Assembly (NCBI GenBank): GCA_964654545.1
Contig: CAZZIU010000019.1
Coordinates: 1 to 51,963, forward strand
Reading direction: 5' to 3'
Length of the DNA stretch: 51,963 nucleotides
From: JABMOV01 sp964654545
GTDB lineage: Bacteria; Fidelibacterota; Marinisomatia; Marinisomatales; JABMOV01
The first letter of the stretch is position 1. Each line of letters starts with the position of its first letter. This document shows, piece after piece, positions 37,454-45,287 of the stretch. The notes beneath the pieces were generated by a model. The model was given only the letters and a program-made list of their open reading frames with translations, was not told where the DNA came from and made no database searches. The translations under genes were made by a program, and so were the position numbers.

Positions 37454-39565
37454 ATTAACGCTTCAATAAAAAATATTCTCAAGAAATACTGGCTGTATAT
37501 TTTCGGCTTCCTGTTTCTTACGGCTGTGATATCAAGTGCCGTTCTTTCTCATCGTAAATTTGAAAGCAGTCTCATAGACTCTTTTCACAAGCAACAGGCG
37601 TTCATCAATAACGTACTGCTCGACAATTTTAACTCCTTTTTAACCTCTTCCCTTCAGGCGCTTCATTCGATTGAACTTAATCTTCAATTGGATAACGATT
37701 TGGAAAATGTGCGCCAGTTTGGCCGTGACATCTTTCAACAACATATGGATCATTTCTACGCCATTGTGATCTATCGCGATCAGCAGAGGCTCCTACAGTT
37801 TGAACCGCCGCTTAACAACATTACCTTATTTGATCTCGATGCAGCCGATCAATATTTACATTCGGCTACCATCACAGATTTTCCCCACATTTCACCACGC
37901 ATCTTGAATCCTGATAGTTCAGTGGCTCTTTTGCTGATTGATACGTTTAACGGTGCTGACGCTAATTATACAATTGTGGGTGTATTGCGGTTATCAGATT
38001 ATGCCAAGACACACCTCTCTTTCCTCGAAAACCGTGATAATTCCTTTTTCCTTACAAATACGCAGGGTGAAATCCTAAGCCTGTATAATACGGAATGCGA
38101 AAAACCAGGTTTTATGAAAACAGGGAATATTTTTTCTCTTGAACCCGGCTGTTTATCGTGCCACCAACAAGATGAATTCATGTACTTAAAAAACGATTTT
38201 CGCAGCTCCTCCGTGATCCATCACGTTCACCACTATTCTTGGGGTGTTTCTGTAAACCGATCCACCAACAGTGTCAATATGTTTAATGATCGATGGTTGA
38301 TCTGCGTGTGTACTCCATACAACAGTCTGCAACGATTAATTATTAATAATGCAATATTTAGCGCTACGTATTCTTTTGTTTTTATTGCAACTTTTCTTGT
38401 ATTGTGTGTTCTGGTTGCGCGAAAGCAGACCAAAGAAAAACTGCTGAAAGCGGAAACGGAAAATTTGAAAAAAATAGCGTTCACCTCTGATGCCCTGAAG
38501 CAGAGCGAAAACAAGCACCGTTCAATTATTGAAACAATGGATGAGGGATACTTTGAGGTTGACCTGGCGGGAAACCTGACCTTTTTCAATGCTGCCTTTC
38601 AAAAATGTCTGGGGTACCCCGAAAAAGAGCTGGTGGGTATGAACAACCGGGATTACATGAAACCGGGTGCTGCAAAATATGCTTATACCAAATTTAATCA
38701 GGTGTTTAGAACAGGTATTCCCGCACGGAATGTGGAGTGGCATATAATAACCAAATCCAACGAAGAGCGGATTGCTGAATCTTCCGTCGCGCTGATAAAA
38801 AATTCACAGGGAAAACCCATTGGTTTTCGTGGGGTACTCAGGGATGAAACAGAACGAATCCGTGCCAAAAAAGAACTGGAAAGCTCAGAGCAGAAATTCA
38901 GAACGCTTTCTGAGCGTCTTGCCCAGACAAATTCCATGAAAGACCTGTTGCTGGACATTATCACACATGATATAAAAGGCCCTGCCAGCGCCATTCATGG
39001 CTTTGTTGAATTGTTGTTGGAGAAACATGGGGATTCAGAAGAGCTTTTGCTTGCTTATTCCGGCACAAAAAATCTGATTGGCATTGTACACAATGCAGCC
39101 GTGCTATCAAAAATATCCCAAGATAAAGAAATTCCGATCCAACTGTATTCTCTGGGCAAAGAATTGGAATATCTTATCCGTGAATTTTCTTCTGTCCACA
39201 AAAACATCGAATTTGAAAACCGAATCCCCGATTCATTTGAAGTGATGGCAAATCCTGTTATTATAGAAATATTTCAAAACTATTTAAGCAATGCCGCCAA
39301 GTATGCTTCCGAGGGAAAAAGGGTGATTCTGGATTGGAAAAAAAGCGATGGGTCGGTAACGTTTTCTGTAGAAGATTACGGCATTACGATTGCTGAAGCG
39401 GACCGGAAGCGGATATTTAAAAGGGGGATACAGCTATCTAAAACCCCCGGTGCGGGACTTGGGCTCGCTATTGTGAAAAAAATTGCGGAAGCCCACCGGG
39501 GCAAAGCCTGGGTTGAGCCCAATAAGCCGACTGGAAACCAATTCCGCTTCCAGATTCCAGTTTAA
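37454..39565 (+). CDS. Sensor histidine kinase with CxxCH haem motif and PAS domain
   Basis: A kinase of ~704 residues related to its upstream neighbour (same ITHDxKxPA core and C-terminal VEPN-x-P-x-GN). The first standard start (GTG 37526) would cut the N-terminal membrane helix (YWLYIFGFLFLTAVISS) in half. The frame is open upstream and GGGGGG at 37444-37449 sits 4 bases before an ATT at 37454, so an ATT start is proposed. Order: helix (~13-32), extracytoplasmic sensor (~33-300) with CLSCH at 233-237, a c-type haem-attachment motif, second helix (~302-325), PAS (~355-470), HisKA (His505) and HATPase_c with a degenerate G1 box (DYGITI) and intact G2 (GAGLGLAIV). Redox or gas sensing is plausible. 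Confidence 0.82.
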   Translation: MNASIKNILKKYWLYIFGFLFLTAVISSAVLSHRKFESSLIDSFHKQQAFINNVLLDNFNSFLTSSLQALHSIELNLQLDNDLENVRQFGRDIFQQHMDHFYAIVIYRDQQRLLQFEPPLNNITLFDLDAADQYLHSATITDFPHISPRILNPDSSVALLLIDTFNGADANYTIVGVLRLSDYAKTHLSFLENRDNSFFLTNTQGEILSLYNTECEKPGFMKTGNIFSLEPGCLSCHQQDEFMYLKNDFRSSSVIHHVHHYSWGVSVNRSTNSVNMFNDRWLICVCTPYNSLQRLIINNAIFSATYSFVFIATFLVLCVLVARKQTKEKLLKAETENLKKIAFTSDALKQSENKHRSIIETMDEGYFEVDLAGNLTFFNAAFQKCLGYPEKELVGMNNRDYMKPGAAKYAYTKFNQVFRTGIPARNVEWHIITKSNEERIAESSVALIKNSQGKPIGFRGVLRDETERIRAKKELESSEQKFRTLSERLAQTNSMKDLLLDIITHDIKGPASAIHGFVELLLEKHGDSEELLLAYSGTKNLIGIVHNAAVLSKISQDKEIPIQLYSLGKELEYLIREFSSVHKNIEFENRIPDSFEVMANPVIIEIFQNYLSNAAKYASEGKRVILDWKKSDGSVTFSVEDYGITIAEADRKRIFKRGIQLSKTPGAGLGLAIVKKIAEAHRGKAWVEPNKPTGNQFRFQIPV

Positions 39566-40065
39566 ACAGTTATATCTTCGAAAACGCCTGTTTTTCTGTT
39601 TTTTCTTACTTTATCAAAATCAAAAAATCGACCATTCATTGCAATATAGACACCATATGGCAGGGCTTGTGCGAAGGCCAGTGCGCTGCCAAAATTGAAC
39701 AACCCGTCTGAACTGCCGAATTTGTATGGTATCATTGCGCCCGTTAAAATAATTGTTTTTTGTAAGTGGGCAGCTGCGATGGTTTTGGCTGTCTCAACTA
39801 TTGTATCGGTGCCGTGTGTAATAACGATCCCCTCTGATCTTGTTTTTTTACAATGGCTGCAAATGAGGTCTCGATCCTCCGGGGACATATCAAGACTATC
39901 GATCAGCATTAATGTTCGTATTTCCACCTTCAGTCGAGACCTTCCCAGGGCCAGGATTTCGCTCATGTGGGTATCTTTAAAATATAAAGTTCCGTTTATT
40001 TCGTCATATTCTTTGTCAAAGGTTCCGCCTGTAATAAGGATCTGGATTGGTTTATGATTTTTCAT
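39562..40065 (-). CDS. Single-domain asparaginase-like protein
   Basis: A 167-residue protein corresponding only to the N-terminal catalytic domain of the L-asparaginase/glutaminase family (usually ~330 residues). Both signature motifs are present: TGGTFDKEY (nucleophile Thr, residues 12-20) and the second-site THGTDTIVETA (~85-95), then ILTGAMIPYKFGSSD. The small C-terminal domain is absent, and the frame ends at a normal stop that just overlaps the convergent kinase stop, so this looks like a genuine short form rather than a truncation. The start overlaps the stop of the ArsC-like gene (ATGA). Activity on asparagine is not assured. Confidence 0.85.
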   Translation of the reverse strand: MKNHKPIQILITGGTFDKEYDEINGTLYFKDTHMSEILALGRSRLKVEIRTLMLIDSLDMSPEDRDLICSHCKKTRSEGIVITHGTDTIVETAKTIAAAHLQKTIILTGAMIPYKFGSSDGLFNFGSALAFAQALPYGVYIAMNGRFFDFDKVRKNRKTGVFEDITV

Positions 40066-40418
40066 TCTGATAACAATGTTTTCACATTTTCCGGTGGACG
40101 ACCCAGGATTGCTTTTTCGCCGCTTACCACTATGGGGCGCTCAATGAGTTTTGGGTGTTGGGTCATTGCGGTATAAAGCGCCTTGTCATCTTCCAGTTTT
40201 TCTTTTAATCCCAGGCTTTTGAACTCCGCTTCCCCCTTTCTTATAAACTCTTTGGGGCGCATTCCGAGGCGGGCTGCAAGGGTACGAAGCGTGGCTTCGT
40301 CCGGTGGTGTTTTCAGATAATGAATTATTGTTGGGGCTTTCCCGGCCGCTTCAAGGAGGGCTAAGGTTTCCCTGCTTTTTCGGCAACGTGGGTTATGATA
40401 TATTGTTATGCCTCTCAT
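40062..40418 (-). CDS. ArsC-family reductase
   Basis: A 118-residue thioredoxin-fold protein. The start at 40418 is supported by AAAGGA upstream and by the family-typical opening ITIYHNPRCRKS with the active-site Cys at residue 12. The open frame extends further upstream but that part has no coding character. Arg residues used by glutaredoxin-dependent arsenate reductases are present (FIRKGEAE, ERPIVV, LGRPPE). No other arsenic gene is nearby, so arsenate reduction or a general YffB-like role are both possible. Translation is coupled to the short asparaginase. Confidence 0.87.
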   Translation of the reverse strand: MRGITIYHNPRCRKSRETLALLEAAGKAPTIIHYLKTPPDEATLRTLAARLGMRPKEFIRKGEAEFKSLGLKEKLEDDKALYTAMTQHPKLIERPIVVSGEKAILGRPPENVKTLLSE

Positions 40419-40525
40419 TAATATTCCTTTGCAACTAAGGAGAAAATTATGGATTCCTGGTTTCCCCAACAAGGTTGGTGTTTCCCGTTTCACCATTGGC
40501 TGGAATGGAATTACATTTGACATTG

Positions 40526-41755
40526 ATGACACATACAATAACATCTCGTACTCGTTTCTTTGTTCTTCTTTTATTGACGCTCCCTTTTGCTGTCGGTAGG
40601 AGCTGTAACATGTGGTCCGCCATCGCAAACCGGGGACATTTTCTTTCCGCTGACGATGGCAATTTTGATTCATTGCTCTCGGAGCAATTGGATGAATTTC
40701 GCCTCCAGGGACAAAGTTTTAATGACGGTTGGTCCCTGATGCATTACGATAGCAGTGCGACTTCTAATCCCATTTCAATTGTGCGATCGGCAGTATCAAC
40801 CGAAATAAATGGTGCCGTGTATGATAGCGTTGTTGTATCCATCTTAGATCCAGAATCCAACACCCGGGTGGCATTGGGACACCTGAGGGCGGGGACGTCT
40901 GGCGCAATTGAAATCCCAAACCCACACCCTTTTGTTTATTATGCAGATAACTGCTATTCCTTCATACATAACGGTACCCTTTCAAAAGATGTTTTGCTTG
41001 GTTTACTTACGGATAATGGGGCGGACTCTTCCTGGATAATCAACCACCCTCCCAGCAGTTATGGCAATGGGGATTGGCGGAATGCCGGGTGGGGAGCCGT
41101 GGTCGACTCTGAATTGTATTTTCTTTGGATTGTGAAAAACATTCAAGAACTAAATTTTGATGTGTATGGCGGGATTATTCAGGCGCTGATGGCGCTGAAC
41201 ACGTTGATACCTGATGCAGACGAAAAAACTATGATTTTTTCAGATGGTTCGAAGCTGTATTTGTACGGCGGTTCAGCCAAATTGTTTTTCACCGACGGTG
41301 TCACGCCCTTGGAAAATCCCTATGCCGATGTTCCCGTTCATTTTAAGGCCGTAATGACAGTGCCACCTGAATCTGGAATCGCAAGTTATTTGCCCTGGGA
41401 ACCGCTGCCGGAAAATGAGATTGTTGTTTTAAGTGCAGAGGGTGTAAGTACACATGCCCTCTCGACGATAACCTCAGATCCGTTTCTACCGACCCATGTT
41501 TCGCTTTTGCCAAATTACCCGAACCCCTTTAATTCCTCTACGCTGGTACAATTTGATTTAACAGCACACACGGAAATTCGACTATCGGTTGTTGATATTT
41601 CCGGACGGAAAATTACTGTCTTGAGAGAGGGCTTTGAATCGGCTGGTCTGCATTCCATACGCTGGAATAGCGCCGGTGCGGCTTCCGGCGTTTACACAAT
41701 ACTTCTGGAGACAAAGGATGGTGTTTACAGTCGAAAAATGGTGTTGATTAAATAA
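40526..41755 (+). CDS. Exported class II glutamine amidotransferase-like protein with sorting tail
   Basis: About 409 residues from ATG 40526 (earlier in-frame starts exist; no ribosome site decides). A hydrophobic signal (11-23) ends at GRS before Cys27 in CNMWSAI, so cleavage would expose the Cys as the N-terminal nucleophile, as Ntn hydrolases require. GHLRAGTSG (Arg/Gly substrate loop), NPHPFVYYADN and FIHNGTL follow the YafJ-type GATase class II pattern. The last ~80 residues are a sorting/FlgD-like domain (NYPNPFN, GVYTILLETKDG). It is therefore probably an extracytoplasmic amidohydrolase on the cell surface. The family is normally cytoplasmic, and no synthase domain is attached. Confidence 0.78.
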   Translation: MTHTITSRTRFFVLLLLTLPFAVGRSCNMWSAIANRGHFLSADDGNFDSLLSEQLDEFRLQGQSFNDGWSLMHYDSSATSNPISIVRSAVSTEINGAVYDSVVVSILDPESNTRVALGHLRAGTSGAIEIPNPHPFVYYADNCYSFIHNGTLSKDVLLGLLTDNGADSSWIINHPPSSYGNGDWRNAGWGAVVDSELYFLWIVKNIQELNFDVYGGIIQALMALNTLIPDADEKTMIFSDGSKLYLYGGSAKLFFTDGVTPLENPYADVPVHFKAVMTVPPESGIASYLPWEPLPENEIVVLSAEGVSTHALSTITSDPFLPTHVSLLPNYPNPFNSSTLVQFDLTAHTEIRLSVVDISGRKITVLREGFESAGLHSIRWNSAGAASGVYTILLETKDGVYSRKMVLIK

Positions 41756-41906
41756 GCTTTTCCATGTCAAAGCTGCGGCGGTCCACTTTTTCCGCTTTGG
41801 CGATCTCCTGCTCGAGGAATGTGGTGATTGTTTTCCTGTCTTGGGTTGAATGGTTTGCTGATATCTGAATAAGGTAGAATAAAGCCGGTTCTGTGTGTAT
41901 CCGCAT
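41748..41906 (-). pseudogene. Short ORF, possible 3' remnant of an unknown gene
   Basis: A 52-codon frame with coding-like composition (ALFYLIQISANHS; TITTFLEQEIAKAEKVDRR). It ends within the final codons of the convergent amidotransferase gene. An in-frame stop four codons before its ATG (three codons lie between) and the lack of a ribosome site suggest a 5'-truncated fragment, not a gene. Family unknown. Confidence 0.3.
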
Positions 41907-41919
41907 ATAAAGCCATTAT

Positions 41920-42445
41920 TCTATACATAGAGTATGGGTGGCCGGTCTTCGGAAATCTCTCCGGTCATGATGGGGTGGCCTTTTTTCAACCTTGCTTGAT
42001 GATAATGGTTACTTGTGGGTCGGATCTGAGAACCACGGCTTGTCTGTTTTCACTTTTGTTGCACATTATGATACTCTGCACAACTGGTTGAAAACCGGAG
42101 ATCGACATACCAATTTTATGGTTAAGGGTCCGGAAGAGTATTTTCGGTTGCTTCCTATGTATAAAAAGAATTCATCTGGAATTATTTTCCCCGAAGTGAA
42201 GCTCCCCAATGGAAATATCTGGTATTTCTCTGATGATGGTATTCTAGTACTAGAAATTCGAACTGTTTTGTCGGACATGAGCGACGAGCTGGCGGTTTTT
42301 CGCACCATTACAACTTCAAATGGATTAAAGGACAATAATTCTTATCGCTTGATGGCGGACCCTGCCCACCCATTGGAAAACACCGTCTTTTTCACAGAAT
42401 GTTTGCTTTGGATACTGTTCTTCCTGAATTAAATGAGTCCACCAA
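41920..42445 (+). pseudogene. Decayed two-component-regulator-type beta-propeller fragment
   Basis: The main frame (41992-42432) has no proper start or ribosome site and shows Reg_prop repeats: LLDDNGYLWVGSENHGLSVF (41992 on), LPNGNIWYFSDDGILVL and TTSNGLKDNNSYRLMADP. Before it, another frame continues the pattern (VFGNLSGHDGVAFF, to ~41990), and after ~42395 a third frame (ALDTVLPELNES) takes over, so at least two frameshifts are present. Such propellers form the periplasmic sensor of hybrid kinases; the rest of the protein is missing. The 829 bases between 41756 and 42584 hold only this, the short remnant on the other strand and the promoter region of the next gene. Confidence 0.55.
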
Positions 42446-42584
42446 GATGCCTTGGAATCAAACATGATTGGTCACCTACTCGGCGAAACCGAGCTGATTG
42501 GTTTGTATCAGAAGCAGTAGTAGGTATATTTTTCAATCAACCTTCGTGGTTTTTCTGTAATTTTATTATTCAAATGAGGATGCT

Positions 42585-44369
42585 ATGAAACATATTTACA
42601 CTATTTTATTACTGGTCTTGTTTGCGTGTAGCCAGATTCCAGATACAGCTCAGGTAGATTTATCCCGCGTTGTGACAGAAGAAGAGGTCCTTGGCCATAT
42701 TAAAACTTTAGCAGATGATAGTTTTGAAGGTCGTTTTCCCGGCACCAATGGATCGGAGATGGCCGTTAAATATATCATCGAACAGCTGAAATTGGCCGGT
42801 GTTGAACCTGGTGGAAATGCCGGTTATCGACAAGATTTTGAATTTCTCACAGGTATTTCCCTAACAGATAAAAACAGCTTGTTGGTTAACGAAACAAATT
42901 ACTCCGCCGGACAAGATTATATTCCTTTGGCCTTTTCCTCTGAAGGGGAGATCGCTGCCCCAGTGGTTTTTGCCGGGTACGGGTTTTCGATTGATGAAGA
43001 CAGTTTGAAATGGGATGACTATAGTGGTATCGATGCCACAAACAAATGGGTGCTGGTTTTGCGTGGTGATCCGGATCCTGACAATCCTCATTCGGACTAT
43101 GCCAGGCATGCTGCCTTGAGGAAAAAGATGATGGTGGCTCGCGACCATGGTGCTGCCGGTGTGCTGTTTGTGTCCTCTTACCAGGATCAATTTGAACCTG
43201 AAGAGTTAACTCCTCTTAAAATCAATCATCGCTTCTCAAGCGCTGGGCTTCCTGCTCTTCACATTACGCGGGCGCTGGCAGATGGCATTTTACCTCAGGG
43301 TCAATCTCTCCAAGCTCTTCAGTCTGGCATAGATAGTACGATGGCGCCTAACTCTTTTGATGTTCCAACAAACGTCGTTGCCAGCATCGAGATTGAAAAA
43401 GAAACCGTGGATGTTCCTAATGTGATTGGTCTTATCCCCGGGAACGATCCTATCTTAAAAGATGAGTATGTCGTGCTTGGTGCCCATTTTGACCACCTTG
43501 GTTATGGTGGTGAAGGATCAGGTTCCTTGCAGCCCGATACCGTTGCCGTTCATAACGGTGCAGACGATAATGCCTCTGGTGTGGCTGGCGTAATCGAGCT
43601 GGGCGAACGTCTGGCAGCAAATCAATCTGCGTTGAAACGGAGTGTTTTGCTCATGTGTTATAATGGGGAAGAAGAGGGTTTGCTTGGTTCAAAATACTTT
43701 ACGAAAAACCCGCTTATAGATTTGCAAAAAACGGCCTTAATGATAAACATGGATATGATTGGTCGCTATGAGGATAAAGTCGTGGTCGGTGGCGTAGGCA
43801 CATCACCCAATTTTGAAACTATTCTCACCGAATTTAATCGTTCTCACAGCCTGACTATAAATTATAGTGAAGAGGGTTATGGCCCGAGTGATCATGCCAG
43901 TTTTTACATTGAAAATGTGCCGGTTCTGTTTTTCTTCACAGGAACCCATGGTGATTATCACAAACCCAGCGATGATTGGGATAAGATTAATGCGAAGGGT
44001 GAAGTAGATATACTCAACTATGTCTACGATGTGGCTTTGTATTTGAATCAGCTTGATGATAAACCCGTCTTCACCGAGGCGGGGCCAAAGGAAGAAGAAT
44101 CCTCACGGCGAAGCTTCAAGGTTACCTTTGGCGTTATTCCTTCTTATGGAAGTTCCGCTTCTGGCCTGGAAATTGATGGTACAAAAAAGGGTGGGCCAGC
44201 TGAGCTGGCTGGAATGAAGAAGGGTGACGTAATTGTCGCAATAGGTGGCGGTGAAATAAAAGATATTTATGATTATATGTATCGGCTGGGTGAGCTAAAG
44301 CCTGGACAGGAAATCATGGTTACCGTAAAACGGGGAGAAGAAACCCTGGAATTAAAATTACAGCTGTAA
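42585..44369 (+). CDS. M28-family aminopeptidase lipoprotein with PA and PDZ domains
   Basis: A 594-residue lipoprotein (lipobox LFAC, Cys15). After the N-terminal part a PA-type lid (~105-250) is inserted. The dizinc M28 core follows: GAHFDHLGYG (His), GADDNASG (bridging Asp), YNGEEEGLLGS (catalytic Glu/Glu), NMDMIGR (Asp) and THGDYHKPSDDW (final His). A PDZ domain ends the protein (~505-594, GLEIDGTKKGGPAELAGMKKGDVIVAIGG), useful for substrate or partner binding. It is probably an envelope aminopeptidase. GAGG lies before the ATG; a strong terminator follows. It stands alone as a single-gene unit. Confidence 0.92.
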   Translation: MKHIYTILLLVLFACSQIPDTAQVDLSRVVTEEEVLGHIKTLADDSFEGRFPGTNGSEMAVKYIIEQLKLAGVEPGGNAGYRQDFEFLTGISLTDKNSLLVNETNYSAGQDYIPLAFSSEGEIAAPVVFAGYGFSIDEDSLKWDDYSGIDATNKWVLVLRGDPDPDNPHSDYARHAALRKKMMVARDHGAAGVLFVSSYQDQFEPEELTPLKINHRFSSAGLPALHITRALADGILPQGQSLQALQSGIDSTMAPNSFDVPTNVVASIEIEKETVDVPNVIGLIPGNDPILKDEYVVLGAHFDHLGYGGEGSGSLQPDTVAVHNGADDNASGVAGVIELGERLAANQSALKRSVLLMCYNGEEEGLLGSKYFTKNPLIDLQKTALMINMDMIGRYEDKVVVGGVGTSPNFETILTEFNRSHSLTINYSEEGYGPSDHASFYIENVPVLFFFTGTHGDYHKPSDDWDKINAKGEVDILNYVYDVALYLNQLDDKPVFTEAGPKEEESSRRSFKVTFGVIPSYGSSASGLEIDGTKKGGPAELAGMKKGDVIVAIGGGEIKDIYDYMYRLGELKPGQEIMVTVKRGEETLELKLQL

Positions 44370-44374
44370 AACAT

Positions 44375-44397
44375 AAAGCCCCTTCGGGGGCTTTTTT
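44375..44397. terminator. Bidirectional intrinsic terminator
   Basis: Stem AAAGCCCC/GGGGCTTT with a TTCG tetraloop, followed by further T residues on the plus strand and by TTTAT on the minus strand. It separates the convergent M28-PDZ gene and lytic transglycosylase gene, whose stop codon (44398-44396) overlaps its edge. Confidence 0.85.
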
Positions 44398-45202
44398 ATT
44401 TCTGTTCAACGCCTTTTTTAATTTCATTTCGAAGCTCAATGATCACATTAACATAGTTCTCAGAGTGGTTATAGGCATAAATAGCCTTCCAGTTTTTAGA
44501 CTTTCTCGTATAATCTCTCGATCTGGATACAAACCCGTTCTGTTTTAGATAGTGTGCGATGCTGGCGAGTGCATCACCTGTATCAAAAGGATCCCGAACC
44601 CCATCGTTGTTGTAATCCTCGGCATAGGCTGTATAGCTGCTGGGGATGAATTGACCCAATCCAAAAGCACCTGCATAAGACCCCTGGATTGTTTGCGGAT
44701 CAATACTGTCTTCGTAGCAGAATTTTAAATATTTCACCATCTCTGCCGCCGCCCAGTTCGTACGCCTCGGAACGATGTGTATTTGCGTGTACAGTGCATT
44801 AAAAACCGAATACTGGCCATGGTTATATCCATAATTGCTCTCGACGCCAAGAATACTAATTATCAGGTATTCATCAAGGCCATACTTTTTGGCAATGGCA
44901 TGGACTGTTTCACGGTTTTCATTGTGAAAATCAATCCCCCCCTGGATGCGTTGCTCTGTAATAAAAATTGCGCGATATTCCTTCCAGGGTTTGGCTTCGT
45001 ACGGTTTTGCAAAGCGGTCCGCAATTTCCTGATGCACCGTAACGGCCGGATCTGAAAAAACCGATTCCAGGTAGCCTTGCGGTAAGGAACCGGCCGCTTT
45101 TCCAACAACGGCAATATAGGCCGTATCCTGGAGGCCGCCTTGCTGTGAAAACGCAATGGATGCGTATAAAAATATGACGAGTGATCTTGATTTTATGTTC
45201 AT
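44396..45202 (-). CDS. MltB-family lytic murein transglycosylase
   Basis: A 268-residue exported enzyme that cleaves the MurNAc-GlcNAc bond of peptidoglycan with formation of a 1,6-anhydro end. After a signal peptide (1-19, ending AFSQQ) come the MltB/Slt35 motifs: LGVESNYG with the catalytic Glu, GAFGLGQFIPSSY, the calcium loop DYNNDGVRDPFD (an EF-hand-like site in the family) and IYAYNHSENYV. There is no lipobox, so it is a soluble periplasmic form. The gene is divergent from the EamA transporter. Confidence 0.92.
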   Translation of the reverse strand: MNIKSRSLVIFLYASIAFSQQGGLQDTAYIAVVGKAAGSLPQGYLESVFSDPAVTVHQEIADRFAKPYEAKPWKEYRAIFITEQRIQGGIDFHNENRETVHAIAKKYGLDEYLIISILGVESNYGYNHGQYSVFNALYTQIHIVPRRTNWAAAEMVKYLKFCYEDSIDPQTIQGSYAGAFGLGQFIPSSYTAYAEDYNNDGVRDPFDTGDALASIAHYLKQNGFVSRSRDYTRKSKNWKAIYAYNHSENYVNVIIELRNEIKKGVEQK

Positions 45203-45287
45203 TATAATGGTTTCTATTGATTTAAAAGGCTGAAAATTTACTTGAAAATCCGTGCGTTAGCTGAAATTACTTGCAGTAATTTTGTTT

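Noticed and set aside
40419..40673. An N-terminal extension of 85 residues on the ArsC-like protein
   Set aside because: The extension has no coding character, overlaps the divergent amidotransferase gene, and the family N terminus with a good ribosome site is at 40418.
44600..44650. DYNNDGVRDPFD loop in the lytic transglycosylase as an unusual calcium site
   Set aside because: An EF-hand-like calcium loop at this place is a normal property of the MltB/Slt35 family.
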